Of a stretch of DNA of 64,000 nt, positions 22,909 through 33,341 are shown piece after piece. Source of the DNA: Trichomonas tenax (Eukaryota > Parabasalia > Trichomonadida > Trichomonadidae); contig JALKBU010000107.1 in NCBI GenBank assembly GCA_023091735.1, positions 19,181-83,180 on the forward strand, written 5' to 3'. Under the pieces are notes generated by a model, which worked only from the letters and a program-made list of their open reading frames with translations, ran no database searches and was not told where the DNA came from. A program made the translations under genes and the position numbers. Position 1 is the first letter of the stretch. Every line of letters begins with the position of its first letter.

Positions 22909-24060
22909 TGCTTGTTTTGCGTATCAACAAGTCATGTTGTAAAATGTCAGATTGTCAGATTTTTGAAAAGGTGACATTTGATGTAAAGTGAAAAAAATGT
23001 CAAAAAATCAATAAAGGGTGAATATTTATTTGATGTGAGAGAAATAAATTACATTATATAGGTATTTTTTGGTCCATTTTTGCTGCTGCGTGCAACCATA
23101 CCACACTGCATGGCAGCAGAAATGGATGAAAAGCACTTTCAAGAAGAAAGTTGTGCATCGAAGTAATTTCGAAGAAAGCTGACATTTTTCGCTTCTTTAG
23201 CTGGTGATATCTTAGGGATTCATAAATCCCATAAATTTACCAGCTAAAGAAGCGAAAAACATAGCTTTGTCCTCGCATATAATTTCAAATAAAAAAAGCG
23301 CGCTTTTCGTCCATTTTTGCTGCTGCACGCAGCCTGATTGTGTAGCACAGTTGTACACAGCAGCAAAAATGAATGAAAAGCACATTTATTTTTATTTCTA
23401 TTTCTAAATCGATAATAAAACCGTGTTTTTCGCTTCTTTAACTGGTGAATGTCTGGGATATATGTAGCCCTAAGGAGTCATTAGCTTAAAAAGCAAAAAA
23501 CATCAGCCTTTGTCGAAATTATGTCGATTTAATTTTTGTTTAAAGCTCTGTTTTTGGCCATCTTTGATACTGTGTGCAGCTATCATATGTGTAGTTGATG
23601 CACAGAGTATCAAAGATGGTCAAATAGCAAATTATTTTTGTGAATCAAAGCAATCTCCGCAAAAAAGCACGAGATCCCTTGCTTCTTTAGCAGGTGATTG
23701 CCTTTGCTTCATGTGATGCTAAGGATTTACTTGCTAAAGAAACGAGGGATCTCGGTCTGCGTCGAAATAACTTCGATTTTCAATCGACTTCGAAAAAGTG
23801 CTTTTCCTACATGTTTACTGCTGTGCGCAGCCATATAGTGTGATGTGGTTGCACACAGCAGCAGAAATGGACAAAATGCACGCTTTTTCAGATTTCAAAT
23901 TTGAATACTCCCCCCTCTAATTTCGAATCTGACAACTATTTTTTATTTGGCAAATAATATTTTATTTGACAAAATGATTTTTTATCTTTTTTTTTTATTA
24001 TTTTTCAATGCAGAAAATCTGACAATCTGACACTTTACAACGTGACTCGTTGACAAGCAT
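22909..24060. mobile_element. TIR-bounded array of alternating hairpin cassettes
   Basis: Terminal inverted repeats of about 40 bp (22925-22964 and 24014-24052; 36 of 39 bases agree; core GTCAGATTGTCAGATTTT, extended outward by ATGCTTGT/ACAAGCAT) enclose 1.05 kb without a credible ORF. Inside, two hairpin types alternate with a period of about 240-260 bp, A-B-A-B-A-B-A. A: 23073-23126, 23312-23371, 23556-23621, 23818-23861. B: 23185-23259, 23424-23501, 23670-23754. B1 has a perfect 21-bp stem; A2 a perfect 14-bp stem. Stem sequences differ between copies with matching changes on the other arm. Classed as mobile only because of the TIRs; no transposase is seen. Confidence 0.7.
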
Positions 24061-24488
24061 GCTTCAAATTTTTACTCTAAGAAAGAGCCCTTTTAGTTAA
24101 TTTCAAACAAATATATGATGTAATAATGTCTAGTGATGTTCAATTTGATGTGTAATTATTTATTTACATGGCAAAATAATCACAATGTTTGGACAATATC
24201 AATATTTATCAATCATCCTAATCAAAGTTGTATGATAAAACCAATAAAGGAAGAGAACATACAGAGAGTGGAGTGCATACGCTAAATTTAACCTGATAAA
24301 TCATCAATATTTTAGAACGAATAATATTGATGATAAATCAATATTGTGGTGGCAAAATATAAAATTTACATGACAAATTTTGAGTAAAATCAATTCACAA
24401 AGACTTCAGATGATATTTAGAAAACGAAATCTGAGAGAAAAGAGTTCCTATATGGAGTGTAAACAGTAAACGAAGAATGGCGGAATAA

Positions 24489-25613
24489 ATGTTCTTAATT
24501 TTGACGATAGAAGATTTTGGCCAACGATTAAATCCCAAAGAAAATCATAATCAATTTCAAATGGCTCGCGTTATCTCAACGACAGACGAAGATCTTACAA
24601 TTGCTGCCAAGCAGATCAACGCAGGAGGACTCGTTGCGTTCCCAACCGAAACAGTTTACGGTCTCGGCGCACATTTAGAGGAGAAATCTTTGGCACAAAT
24701 ATTTGCAGCCAAACATCGCCCGTATTCTGATCCACTCATTACTCACTTCTCGACAGCGGAAGCAGCGAAGAAGTATTTAATCTTAACAGAGGAAGAATCT
24801 AAGAATTTCGATAAACTCGCTGAAGCTTTCTGGCCAGGTCCAATGACAATTGTCGCACCAGCGACAAAAGCTGTTCCTCCATTAGTTATGGCTGGAACTG
24901 GTTGCGTTGGAGTTCGTGTCCCATCACATCCAATCGCGCATCGCTTCTTGGAAATCTGTGGTGAGCCAATCGCTGCACCGAGTGCAAATCTTTTTGGACA
25001 CATTTCACCGACAACTTACGATCACGTTATGTATGATCTTGGACAAACTCCTGAACTTCTTGTTATTTCCGGTGGTAATGCTACCATTGGCATCGAATCA
25101 ACAGTTCTCCGTCTTCATGGCAGCAATATTACTGTCCTTCGCCCAGGTTTCATCACCGCTGGTCAAGTTGAGCAGGTTATTCCAGGATCTGTAACGAGAG
25201 ACGCTGTCATGAAGGAGAAGCTCGCATCTCCTGGTCACGAAACACGCCATTACGCACCTGACATGCCAACATATCTCATTAGAAAGCAAGGATCTAAGGA
25301 TGCTGTACCAGAGACAGTGTCAATCACACCAGATACAATTCTCATTGATTTCAATCGTACATTTTCTACAGTTTCTAGCCAAGTTCTTCGTTATTTCGAC
25401 TTATCACCAGTTGGCAATGTTGCTGATGCTGTTCGTAATGTATATAACGTCTTACGTGATGCTGAGCAGACACCAGGTGCTAAGCAGTGCATTATTGCTG
25501 ATATTCTCGAATCTGGACTTGAAAATGATGCACACGATAACGAACTCTGCAATTCTCTCCGTGATAGACTTCTTCGTTCTTCATCTCACCAGATCAGAAC
25601 GCTCCTTTTGTAA
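24489..25613 (+). CDS. SUA5: Threonylcarbamoyl-AMP synthase (Sua5/YrdC/YwlC)
   Basis: Makes threonylcarbamoyl-AMP from Thr, bicarbonate and ATP, the donor for tRNA t6A. The YrdC domain starts with GGLVAFPTETVYGLGAHL, then AAKHRPYSDPLITHF (the K-x-R substrate-binding region), GCVGVRVPSHPIAHRF and APSANLFGHISPTTYDHV, then the inhibitory-site block IESTVLRL and VLRPGFIT. The linker LASPGHETRHYAPDMP and a roughly 110-residue C-terminal Sua5 domain follow, so this is the long Sua5 form, not bare YrdC. Two starts are possible: 24489 (374 residues) and 24561 (MARVIST, 350 residues), the latter closer to family length. Its pathway partner Pcc1 is at 9646-9906. Confidence 0.93.
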   Translation: MFLILTIEDFGQRLNPKENHNQFQMARVISTTDEDLTIAAKQINAGGLVAFPTETVYGLGAHLEEKSLAQIFAAKHRPYSDPLITHFSTAEAAKKYLILTEEESKNFDKLAEAFWPGPMTIVAPATKAVPPLVMAGTGCVGVRVPSHPIAHRFLEICGEPIAAPSANLFGHISPTTYDHVMYDLGQTPELLVISGGNATIGIESTVLRLHGSNITVLRPGFITAGQVEQVIPGSVTRDAVMKEKLASPGHETRHYAPDMPTYLIRKQGSKDAVPETVSITPDTILIDFNRTFSTVSSQVLRYFDLSPVGNVADAVRNVYNVLRDAEQTPGAKQCIIADILESGLENDAHDNELCNSLRDRLLRSSSHQIRTLLL

Positions 25614-26642
25614 TCTATTGTATTAATAAAAATATAATTCATTCTTTTTGTTTATAAATGCACAGTTATCTTTGGTATAAATATGAAAAGGATATATGAT
25701 AAAATAGTGTTCAACGTACCAATTCCGTTTTGCTGAAATAAATAATCCTGGAAAAAATGCAATTAGTATGTTATGTTGGTAGAAACTAATAAAGTTAACA
25801 CTAAAGAAGAAATTTATCGAATGAAGAAGTCGAGTATTTAATTAATTAGATGTTGCTGCGATAGCAGCGCCAAAAATCAGAATGGATGTAATGCAATATT
25901 AGTCGCTTCAATCGGTGGAGCAAAGAAGTGCATCGAATATTTGACAAATATACTTGTTCGTGTATGCATTTAGCCACATTATATGGGCACCTCGAAACTT
26001 TGAAACTTCTTCATTCGATAGGAGCAAATAATGAATTAAGGGGGCCAACTCTCCACTCCTAATTGCTTCATTAAGCGGCTGCCTTGATATTCTTGAATAT
26101 CTCATCTCGATATATTGCGATAGAGATGAGGTAGATATCTATACAGGGAATAGATTTCTTCATTTTGCAACATTAAGAGGATATGTTGAGGTTGTTGAAT
26201 ATCTTATTTCAATCAACGCAAGACTCTCAGAAAGAAACATGCAAAATCAAAACACGACTTGATATTGCAAAATCCGTTCCTGTCAAAAAAATACCAAAAG
26301 ATCCGAGATTTACTGATCCAAGCTGGCGCTCAATAAACATTCCCATATTTGATATTTTAGTTAAAACCATTAAAGATTAGTTAAGTGGCTAGAAATTGGT
26401 TTTGAATTATAATCATTGTACATAATACTAAAACTGGTATTTCTAGTGTCTATTCTACATGCATGCCAAGTTGTAATATCTTTAGAGCATGAAAAATCGA
26501 TATAGATGTTTCCTTTGCCATGTAAAATTGATTACATGTCATTTATTGATTGAGATAGATGCAGCCCCTAAACAATGAAAAAGTAATTTCAGGGGTTGAA
26601 TCCAAAATTTAAACTGATGTAAACTGCCAAAAAAAATTAAAA
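25614..26642. other. Intergenic with ankyrin relic
   Basis: Apart from the ankyrin relic described separately there is no gene. Inverted and direct copies of the TTTACATGNCA-type motif lie at 26517-26541, just upstream of the next gene. Confidence 0.5.
25850..26290 (+). pseudogene. Decayed ankyrin-repeat gene
   Basis: Consecutive plus-strand fragments in shifting frames carry ankyrin motifs: NAILVASIGGAKKCIEYLTN, then CMHLATLYGHLETLKLLHSIGAN, then LIASLSGCLDILEYLIS, then RFLHFATLRGYVEVVEYLIS. That is about four repeats with several frameshifts and stops. It is a dead fragment of the large trichomonad ankyrin family, on the opposite strand to the relic near 3.5 kb. Confidence 0.75.
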
Positions 26643-27197
26643 ATGAGCAAAGCACCAACACAGTTTTCTGCGAAATCAAAGATTTATGCTTCGCTCCATC
26701 AAGACGAAATCGCCGGCCGCACGCGCCAATCTTTCGAAAAAGCGGGCGGTCCAAATCACTTTCAAGCGAAAACAGTTTCACTCGCAGCAAAAGAAGTTGT
26801 AGGGTCCAAAGAACATAAGTTCTGCACATTGCAGCCGAGAGTTACACCAATTAACAACGATTTCTGGAAAGATGGATTTTCATTAGTCGTTGCTTTCTTG
26901 AAACACCACAATATGCAAAATACACTTGACACAATCATGACAGAGCTAGAATCAACGCCGTTTCCAGAACAGAAACACGTTTATGATCCGAATTTAGTCG
27001 ATTCATACTTCAAACAACTTATCGCGCTTCAGGACAACTTTGCATCGCGTGACTTCGAGCAGAATGTAATGAATTTCATGGAGGATATCAAATACGAAGA
27101 TGCTCTCCAATTCTCGCCTTTAGTTTCTCAATCACCAATTAGCAAAAAGCGTCCTCTCAAGCGTGAGAATCCCAAAGGAAAGAGACGTAAAGAGTAA
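26643..27197 (+). CDS. Small protein with LisH-like motif and basic tail
   Basis: A 184-residue protein of unknown function. Residues about 78-103 (DGFSLVVAFLKHHNMQNTLDTIMTEL) fit the LisH dimerisation motif in spacing (hydrophobic, YL/FL-x-x-x-x-x-x-x-TL-x-x-x-x-x-E). The N-terminal 60 residues are polar. The C-terminus (KKRPLKRENPKGKRRKE) is a likely nuclear localisation signal. It could be a centrosomal LisH protein or a nuclear factor. The ATG at 26643 is the only sensible start. Confidence 0.75.
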   Translation: MSKAPTQFSAKSKIYASLHQDEIAGRTRQSFEKAGGPNHFQAKTVSLAAKEVVGSKEHKFCTLQPRVTPINNDFWKDGFSLVVAFLKHHNMQNTLDTIMTELESTPFPEQKHVYDPNLVDSYFKQLIALQDNFASRDFEQNVMNFMEDIKYEDALQFSPLVSQSPISKKRPLKRENPKGKRRKE

Positions 27198-27524
27198 TGT
27201 TAAGAATTTATAATTTTGCCTTGTAAAAATATTCATTTATAAAATTACTGTTTTAAGCCATCAATTCCATTACTAATCAAAATTCATAGAAAATCTTTTG
27301 CGTTTTTCCTAATTCTAGTTTCATTTTCAATAATTGAAAATTGATAATTAATAATTAATGACTTCAACTAATATCTACATCAGAAAATATATATGTAGAT
27401 GAAGCTTTGATGTGCTTTGCTAGAATGCACATTAAATGAGATACAAAAATTACTTATTGATAATTAATTTGTTTGAATCAAAAACAAAAAGATTAATTGA
27501 GTCAAAACGATAATTTGGATGTTG

Positions 27525-29000
27525 CTATTGTGATTTTGATATCTCATCGTTTTCATCTTCATCAGCAAATAAAGCAGGATCTTCTTCGCCTGTGTGCATC
27601 ATCTCGATGAGAAATCTGTTGCATGTTTCATAGATATCCATTCTATCCGGATAATTATCTATTATTTCTTGAATAAAATCAGGTGTGATTTCATGCTTAT
27701 CAAGCTTCTGTCTTATCAAGTTTAAATCATAATTCTTTGGGAGAGAATTATATGAAATATAATTCAATGTTTCTAAAATAACTAAAACATCCTTTGGTAT
27801 TTGTGCTGATAATATATCCAATACACCATCAAGTACATCCAAATGTTCGTACACATAATCAACAGACTCCGAAGGAAGCTCGAAAAAGACTTTCTTAAAT
27901 AAATAACAAATCGCTGATTTCTCGGCTAATGAAAAGTCATCATTAACAGAATTGATAATACTGAATGTGATTCCTTGATCGATCTTAACATGACCTGAGA
28001 TCAAGCTTGATATTATTAAGATAACGGATTCTCTTGTTGATGGAAATGTATCGAATGTTAACTTCAAAATATCAACTAAATGTGATTGCACAATTTGTTC
28101 AGAACTTATTGTTATTTCATCATTTAATAAGTAAAATAGGAGAACAATACATTGATGAGATACTAAATTTACATCATCGTATAGTTCTTCTTCGATGTTT
28201 TCTTGAATATCCTGAATGAATTTTAACATATTTCCTAGAACGTTAACAATTACTTGAAAATTAGAAAAATATATTTCCTGTAATGATCCAAGATGATTCT
28301 TAGCTCCATTTACCAATGGTTTCAATATCATTGTTAATAAATTATTTGAACAGTGTGGAATTGAACAAAACAAGTAATTAATGAACTCCTTCTTTGGTTC
28401 CTTTGGAAGCATGCAATTCTCATACTTGTAACACTTACTGAGAAAATAATAAAAATTCATATAAAAGTTTTCGTTTTCTGTGGCTTCTGATGAGGGCATT
28501 GGGAAAACCGGCAACTTCGAAACCAGTTTAAAGATAAAATCTGAGGCAAGAAAAATTCCAAAACTATTTTCACCTTTCTTGATAGCAAATGTACAAATTT
28601 CAAGAACACCTGCTAATTGTTGTAAGTTTTTTGCTGAGTCAAGCCAATTACTCAATGTAATAAAGAGATCTTGATAATTATCAGAAAATAAATTGGTATC
28701 AATGATGTTGCTTATTATGCTCATGCATTTTTTGACTATCACATCATGAATGAAGTCCATTCTTTGAATAATTTGCTCAATAATATCTTTTTGATGGAAA
28801 AATAGAACTGATTGTTGAAAATCATTGTGTATCAGATATAGTGCAGAATCTAATGCATTTTCGTAATGTGTTAAGTCTGCGTTATTGATGTTTTCTAATA
28901 AAATATTTTGATTATCCTGAATTTCGCTAGAAATCTCATTGGAATCTGTAACCAAGCTTGCTCTGTTTTTAGTTTTATCATTCCTGTCCTTGTAATCCAT
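27525..29000 (-). CDS. ARM/HEAT-type helical repeat protein
   Basis: A 491-residue, almost wholly alpha-helical protein with Leu/Ile-rich paired helices suggestive of armadillo-type repeats from about 30 to 450, a polar N-terminus and an acidic C-terminal tail (ALFADEDENDEISKSQ). Such diverged helical-repeat proteins form a large family in trichomonads, but I cannot assign function. It is divergent from the CEP76 gene across only 145 bp that contain TTTTGACACTTTACA, probably a shared promoter region. The ATG at 29000 follows a TTG in frame. Confidence 0.8.
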   Translation of the reverse strand: MDYKDRNDKTKNRASLVTDSNEISSEIQDNQNILLENINNADLTHYENALDSALYLIHNDFQQSVLFFHQKDIIEQIIQRMDFIHDVIVKKCMSIISNIIDTNLFSDNYQDLFITLSNWLDSAKNLQQLAGVLEICTFAIKKGENSFGIFLASDFIFKLVSKLPVFPMPSSEATENENFYMNFYYFLSKCYKYENCMLPKEPKKEFINYLFCSIPHCSNNLLTMILKPLVNGAKNHLGSLQEIYFSNFQVIVNVLGNMLKFIQDIQENIEEELYDDVNLVSHQCIVLLFYLLNDEITISSEQIVQSHLVDILKLTFDTFPSTRESVILIISSLISGHVKIDQGITFSIINSVNDDFSLAEKSAICYLFKKVFFELPSESVDYVYEHLDVLDGVLDILSAQIPKDVLVILETLNYISYNSLPKNYDLNLIRQKLDKHEITPDFIQEIIDNYPDRMDIYETCNRFLIEMMHTGEEDPALFADEDENDEISKSQ

Positions 29001-29145
29001 CAATAATCAAATATTTTAAATGAATTGTTTTTTTCAACTAAAATTAATGACTTTTGACACTTTACATTTTGATATGCGACAAAATGTTGAAATAGGGTCT
29101 GATAAAATATTTTAGGGGAAGAAAAGAAGACGTTTAGAAATTTCG

Positions 29146-30651
29146 ATGTTGAGAAGTGTTGATGACATTTCTCAAGATAATAAAGCGAGAATCAAAAACT
29201 TTATACAAAATACAGATATGAAGCTGTACGTGCGCGAATTTTTAGCACAAAGGCTTGGATATCGACAGCAATTCTTGAAACCTTCCGTTGAAATCCCACA
29301 GCCAACAATTTTACAACCGCCAACTGATGGATCACATAATTTCCAAATATCTATTTTGTCAGCAAGATCATTTCTTCGATTTTTAAATCCAGATCCTTCA
29401 TCAAAAATAATATTAGATTTAAACATAGCAGGAAGACGTTTCAGAACGAAGCCTGCTGAAGCTGATGCAGATCCTTTAATTACAGACGTTATTAAATTTA
29501 ATACAAATCAAGATTTCGAGACTATAGCAAAAACAGGTCGTGCACAGGTGTGTGCCGTTGTTATTGCCGGTGGTTCTTGTGGTGTTTATGCTTCAGGATC
29601 ATTCGAATGGCGAGATGCTTTAGTTGCTTCAAATAACTTCGCTGTTCAACTTTTCGACACGAACGGAGATCCGGATGGTGTTGTAAACATCCGCGTTGAC
29701 GTTTCTCCGGCACTTTGCAATCAAAGTGATATCGATGAAATCTTCAATAAAGAAGCACAAAAGAATTTCTCTGTTGTTGCACCGATAACTTCAAGACTCA
29801 TTCCTACGCCTCATCACGCATTGCGCTTTTGTTCATTACTTACACATGGCTCATTTACTGTTTCTGCATCTGCGAAAGTTGTCAAGAATGAAAATCAAGA
29901 TCTGCAAGTGCGTAGATCGTTCAGTGTTCACTCCCTCTTAGCCAGCAGGTCAGGAACACCTCAAGAGATTGCTGTTTTGCTGTGTTCATTGCTTTGCGGC
30001 TTTGGAATGAAAGCTTTTGTTTATGGAAGCGAAGTTTTAACTTTCCATGAACAAGGAAAGTGCTTTTCATGGGATTGCGTGAGTGGAAAGCGTACCCCTG
30101 TAGTCAACCTTGAGCCCAAAGTAATGGTAGGTCTGAACACAAAGCTAGAACCAGTAACACAAAAAATAACAACAGCAATCCATGATCCAAGAGTTTGGAG
30201 ATTAACAAATCTTCCTCCACACGCTCCACCGATCACACTCCACAGTTGCTCTAAAGTGGACCTCCAAAAAGTAGAAAATGAAGTGAGGAGAAAGATCTGT
30301 TTAGAAAGAAGACAGAAAGTTACAAGTTTTGACAGAAATCTCGAGAATTCATTAAGACCGATCTTATTCTCTAACGAGAACCAGAAACTGAATGGTGGAA
30401 ATGACTCATGGAAGCCACACGTGCAGTACGCGATCGCGCATTTGATTCCAAAGTTTTCGACATTTAGAATGGAGTCTATGTGTGTGGGAAGTGCTGATGC
30501 GCAGGCAATATTCTTGACCATGCGTGAGAAGTGGCCTCAAATGATGAATTCTGCATCAGAGAAATTCGCTTTTGTAATGGGAGCTTTTCCGTACGCGGAG
30601 GATGTATACGCAACTTGGATTTTGTTTGGAAATAATGTTATGTTAAAGTAA
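29146..30651 (+). CDS. CEP76: CEP76-like centrosomal protein
   Basis: A 501-residue protein matching the CEP76 family layout. An N-terminal helix is followed by a C2-like domain at about 64-190 (FQISILSARSFLRFL, then RFRTKPAEADADPLITD). A transglutaminase-like core at 260-320 contains LLCSLLCGFGMKAFVYGSE and FSWDCVSGKRTPV, and the C-terminal domain ends AFPYAEDVYATWILFG, the same ending style as animal CEP76. In animals CEP76 restrains centriole reduplication and belongs to the centriole/cilium peptidase-like group. Here the Cys-His pair expected of an active transglutaminase fold is not evident, so it is probably a scaffold. It is shorter than human CEP76 (about 660). Confidence 0.78.
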   Translation: MLRSVDDISQDNKARIKNFIQNTDMKLYVREFLAQRLGYRQQFLKPSVEIPQPTILQPPTDGSHNFQISILSARSFLRFLNPDPSSKIILDLNIAGRRFRTKPAEADADPLITDVIKFNTNQDFETIAKTGRAQVCAVVIAGGSCGVYASGSFEWRDALVASNNFAVQLFDTNGDPDGVVNIRVDVSPALCNQSDIDEIFNKEAQKNFSVVAPITSRLIPTPHHALRFCSLLTHGSFTVSASAKVVKNENQDLQVRRSFSVHSLLASRSGTPQEIAVLLCSLLCGFGMKAFVYGSEVLTFHEQGKCFSWDCVSGKRTPVVNLEPKVMVGLNTKLEPVTQKITTAIHDPRVWRLTNLPPHAPPITLHSCSKVDLQKVENEVRRKICLERRQKVTSFDRNLENSLRPILFSNENQKLNGGNDSWKPHVQYAIAHLIPKFSTFRMESMCVGSADAQAIFLTMREKWPQMMNSASEKFAFVMGAFPYAEDVYATWILFGNNVMLK

Positions 30652-31043
30652 ATCTTTTGTTTTGTTTTTATCAAATCTAAATATCAGTCATAACATATCG
30701 CTTTACGTACGTGGTTATCTTTTTTATGTCGACGAAAATCGATTGATCAGTATCACAATCTTCAATTTTGTCAATATATATAATACCTTGATTTTTTTAT
30801 AATTGTGAGATGCGCTTGGATGTTTTGAAATCGTATTGCATAAAAAGAACAATGAAGAACTTTAAGTTGTAAAGCGATGGATAACGAACTAATAAAATTT
30901 GAACAATACTTCTCTTTGTGGATTTATTGTTTTATGAAAAATCATGACTAAATTTTAGTTAATTGGACAGAATTAAAATGTCAATAATTATAAGCAAAAT
31001 GAAAAATTATTGATATTAATAAAGACCTCAAAAATCAAACCAT
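30652..31043. other. Convergent intergenic spacer
   Basis: Nothing recognised; AT-rich 3' flank between the convergent CEP76 and Tpx genes. Confidence 0.6.
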
Positions 31044-31553
31044 TTATTCGTTCTTAAGAGCAGCGATAGCAGAATCGTAGTTTGGTTCCTGAACGATCTC
31101 TGGGACCATCTCTGTGTAGATAACCTTGCCCTCTGGGTTGATGACAACGACAGAGCGAGCGAGGAGACCCTCGAGTGGGCCGTCGACCATGAGGACGCCG
31201 TAGTTCTCAGCGAACTTGGAGGTGTACTTGAAGTCAGAGAGTGGTACGACGTTCTTGATGCCCTCAGCAGCGCAGAATCGGCCCTGAGCGAATGGAAGGT
31301 CCTTAGAGATGGCAAGGACGACTGTGTTTGGAAGGGAAGCAGCAGCCTTGTTGAACTTGCGGACAGAGGCAGCGCAAACACCTGTATCCATGGATGGGAA
31401 GATATTAAGGACGGCGTACTTGCCCTTGATGTCCTCGTTTGTGAAAGCACCGAGGTCGCCCTTTGTGAGCTTGAAGGCTGGTGCCTTGGCGCCAACCTTA
31501 ACGAACTGGCCGCCAAGTGTGACTGGTTTGCCCTGGAAAGCTGTCTTGATCAT
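31044..31553 (-). CDS. tpx: Bacterial-type thiol peroxidase Tpx
   Basis: A 169-residue atypical 2-Cys peroxiredoxin that reduces peroxides, recycled by thioredoxin. Peroxidatic Cys60 lies in SMDTGVCAASVRKF and resolving Cys93 in AQGRFCAAEG, at the positions of E. coli Tpx (61 and 95). VLNIFPS and DGPLEGLLARSVVVI are also family blocks. Tpx is a bacterial family, and its presence in trichomonads is known and taken as lateral acquisition. The frame is open 28 codons further upstream (MSPLNNHHF...), but that stretch is made of TGTCACTTTT promoter elements. The start MIKTAFQGKPVTLGG aligns with bacterial N-termini and follows TTACTTTTTGGA. Confidence 0.95.
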   Translation of the reverse strand: MIKTAFQGKPVTLGGQFVKVGAKAPAFKLTKGDLGAFTNEDIKGKYAVLNIFPSMDTGVCAASVRKFNKAAASLPNTVVLAISKDLPFAQGRFCAAEGIKNVVPLSDFKYTSKFAENYGVLMVDGPLEGLLARSVVVINPEGKVIYTEMVPEIVQEPNYDSAIAALKNE

Positions 31554-33341
31554 TCCAAAAAGTAACAAATGTTCGATAGCTTTCAAATTATTAAAAGTGA
31601 CAAAATTTGAAAAGTGATGATTATTCAAAGGTGACATATAATTGGCTGGGCAACTTATTTTTATTCGGTTTTTGTACTTTTTATGGTTTGAAAAATCTAA
31701 TTTTCGCTGAATTTTGATATTAACAGGATTTTTTTAATTTGTCCTGACATGTAAAGTGATTAATTATGTGGCTTTTGACTATCGTTACACAAAATATATA
31801 ATCTACTATAAGTTAATAATCGAACTAAATGAAAATCTGTCAATTTGTTATATTTGACTTTTTACATGACAAATGTCAAAAATATATTTCTCATTTAAAA
31901 GTATATATTGTGTTGACTGGCCAATAACTGACACTTTTTGACTTAGTAGAGGGGCCTGCAGAGGGCTATCTGCACATCTAATAGATATTTTAAAAGTATA
32001 TATTGTACCTGCAAGCCACGAAGTAATAAACTATGTTGTTTAATTTGTTCATCAGTATGACGTGAAATGGCACGAAGAAGAGGAGGTACGAGATTAGGTG
32101 AAAATTGAGAGGGCGAGACTCGTCATTTTTCCTATTTCGCGCTATGGAAGGAATCAGAGTCGGATAATGGCACAGATGATCAGAACATATCACAGGGAAG
32201 ACACTATTACGGTATCAAGCTAAATGATAACTAATATGCAAAATCCATAATTTGAAGTTAAATTAAATTTTCTCAATTATATTGTATTTAGCTTATCCTT
32301 CTGATGATGTTATCAAGCTTAAAATGTTCTATTACATACTTTATGACTAATTTAATTATACATAAAGTGATTTTATGGGTTTAAAAGCATGTATGTTCGC
32401 CAAAGAGTATATTTCTATCTTATAAAGAGTATTTAAAAATTGTACAATTTGATAGTCTAGACAAATGTGGTATGTTAGAGTGTTTAATTAAGGGATAATA
32501 TTTAAATGGTAGTCTTGGTAAATTTTGCATGTGTGTCATGTCTTTGTGACTTTCCTGCATTGATAGAATGAACGAGCTTTATGATATAAAAGTGACAGCC
32601 TATGGACTAATTATACGAGGCTCACAAGCCGTTTATCTACTTGTATTCAGATAATCATAGGGGATAATATACTTATATGTGTATTTCCTATGTGATTATA
32701 CCAAGGCTGTGTGTTTATTACACAATCTGCTTGCTGTGCAATTGGTTAAATGACCCCGTGCGCAAAATTGACAACACGCTTGTTTCAGCACAATTGAGTG
32801 TCTTTGAGCACTCTAAAGTACTGATTCATACACCAATGAGCATGTAATACCATGTAGAAGAGTTTAAAGCTATTTTGTTAAGATATTGAATATATTAATT
32901 TAATATAATGACAAATCTTTCAATAAACACACTTCATAAGATACATAAACCATATGCACTAAACACTCTTTATAGAAAACTCATATTTTCGGTTGTTCTA
33001 AATCCATGCAATGCTGATATTATCAAAACTCTATTCATCCCCATACACATCACTACACAGTGAATGGAGGATGATGATATTGTGGAAACAGTGGGTTAAA
33101 GTTCCATAAAATTGAGAACTTTTATTTGGCCGGAGGACTCCCTTAAAGCATTTCCTCATTGTAGAAATCATATACTTTCTAAATCAAGTTTAAATATTAT
33201 AATTAGCATATAATATTCTGATTTTATTCTTGAAATATTTATCTATTATATTTGATACTGTGATGTAACAAAAATATTTTTTAAATATAATATGAAATCA
33301 AAGAACAAATAATAAAATAAATCGCACTAAGAAAAAAATAA
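31554..33341. other. Long intergenic spacer
   Basis: No gene recognised over 1.8 kb. It carries several TGTCACTTTT/AAAAGTGACA elements upstream of Tpx (31560-31640), TTTACATGNCA motifs near 31746 and 31863, and a 19-base direct repeat at 31895 and 31987. Short open frames here have no domain. Confidence 0.5.
31895..32005. repeat. 19-bp direct repeats flanking 73 bp
   Basis: ATTTAAAAGTATATATTGT occurs identically at 31895-31913 and 31987-32005. The 73 bases between have GC-richer hairpin-forming sequence (GGGCCTGCAGAGGGCTATCTGCAC). It could be a small insertion with a long target duplication or a local duplication. Confidence 0.6.

Noticed and set aside
22909..24060. Hairpin array considered as a CRISPR or integron-like structure
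   Set aside because: Units are long hairpins of two alternating kinds that vary in sequence; there are no constant short repeats with unique spacers and no associated genes.
31554..31637. 28-residue N-terminal extension of Tpx
   Set aside because: The stretch consists of repeated TGTCACTTTT promoter elements, and bacterial Tpx proteins begin at the internal Met; a targeting peptide cannot be fully excluded.
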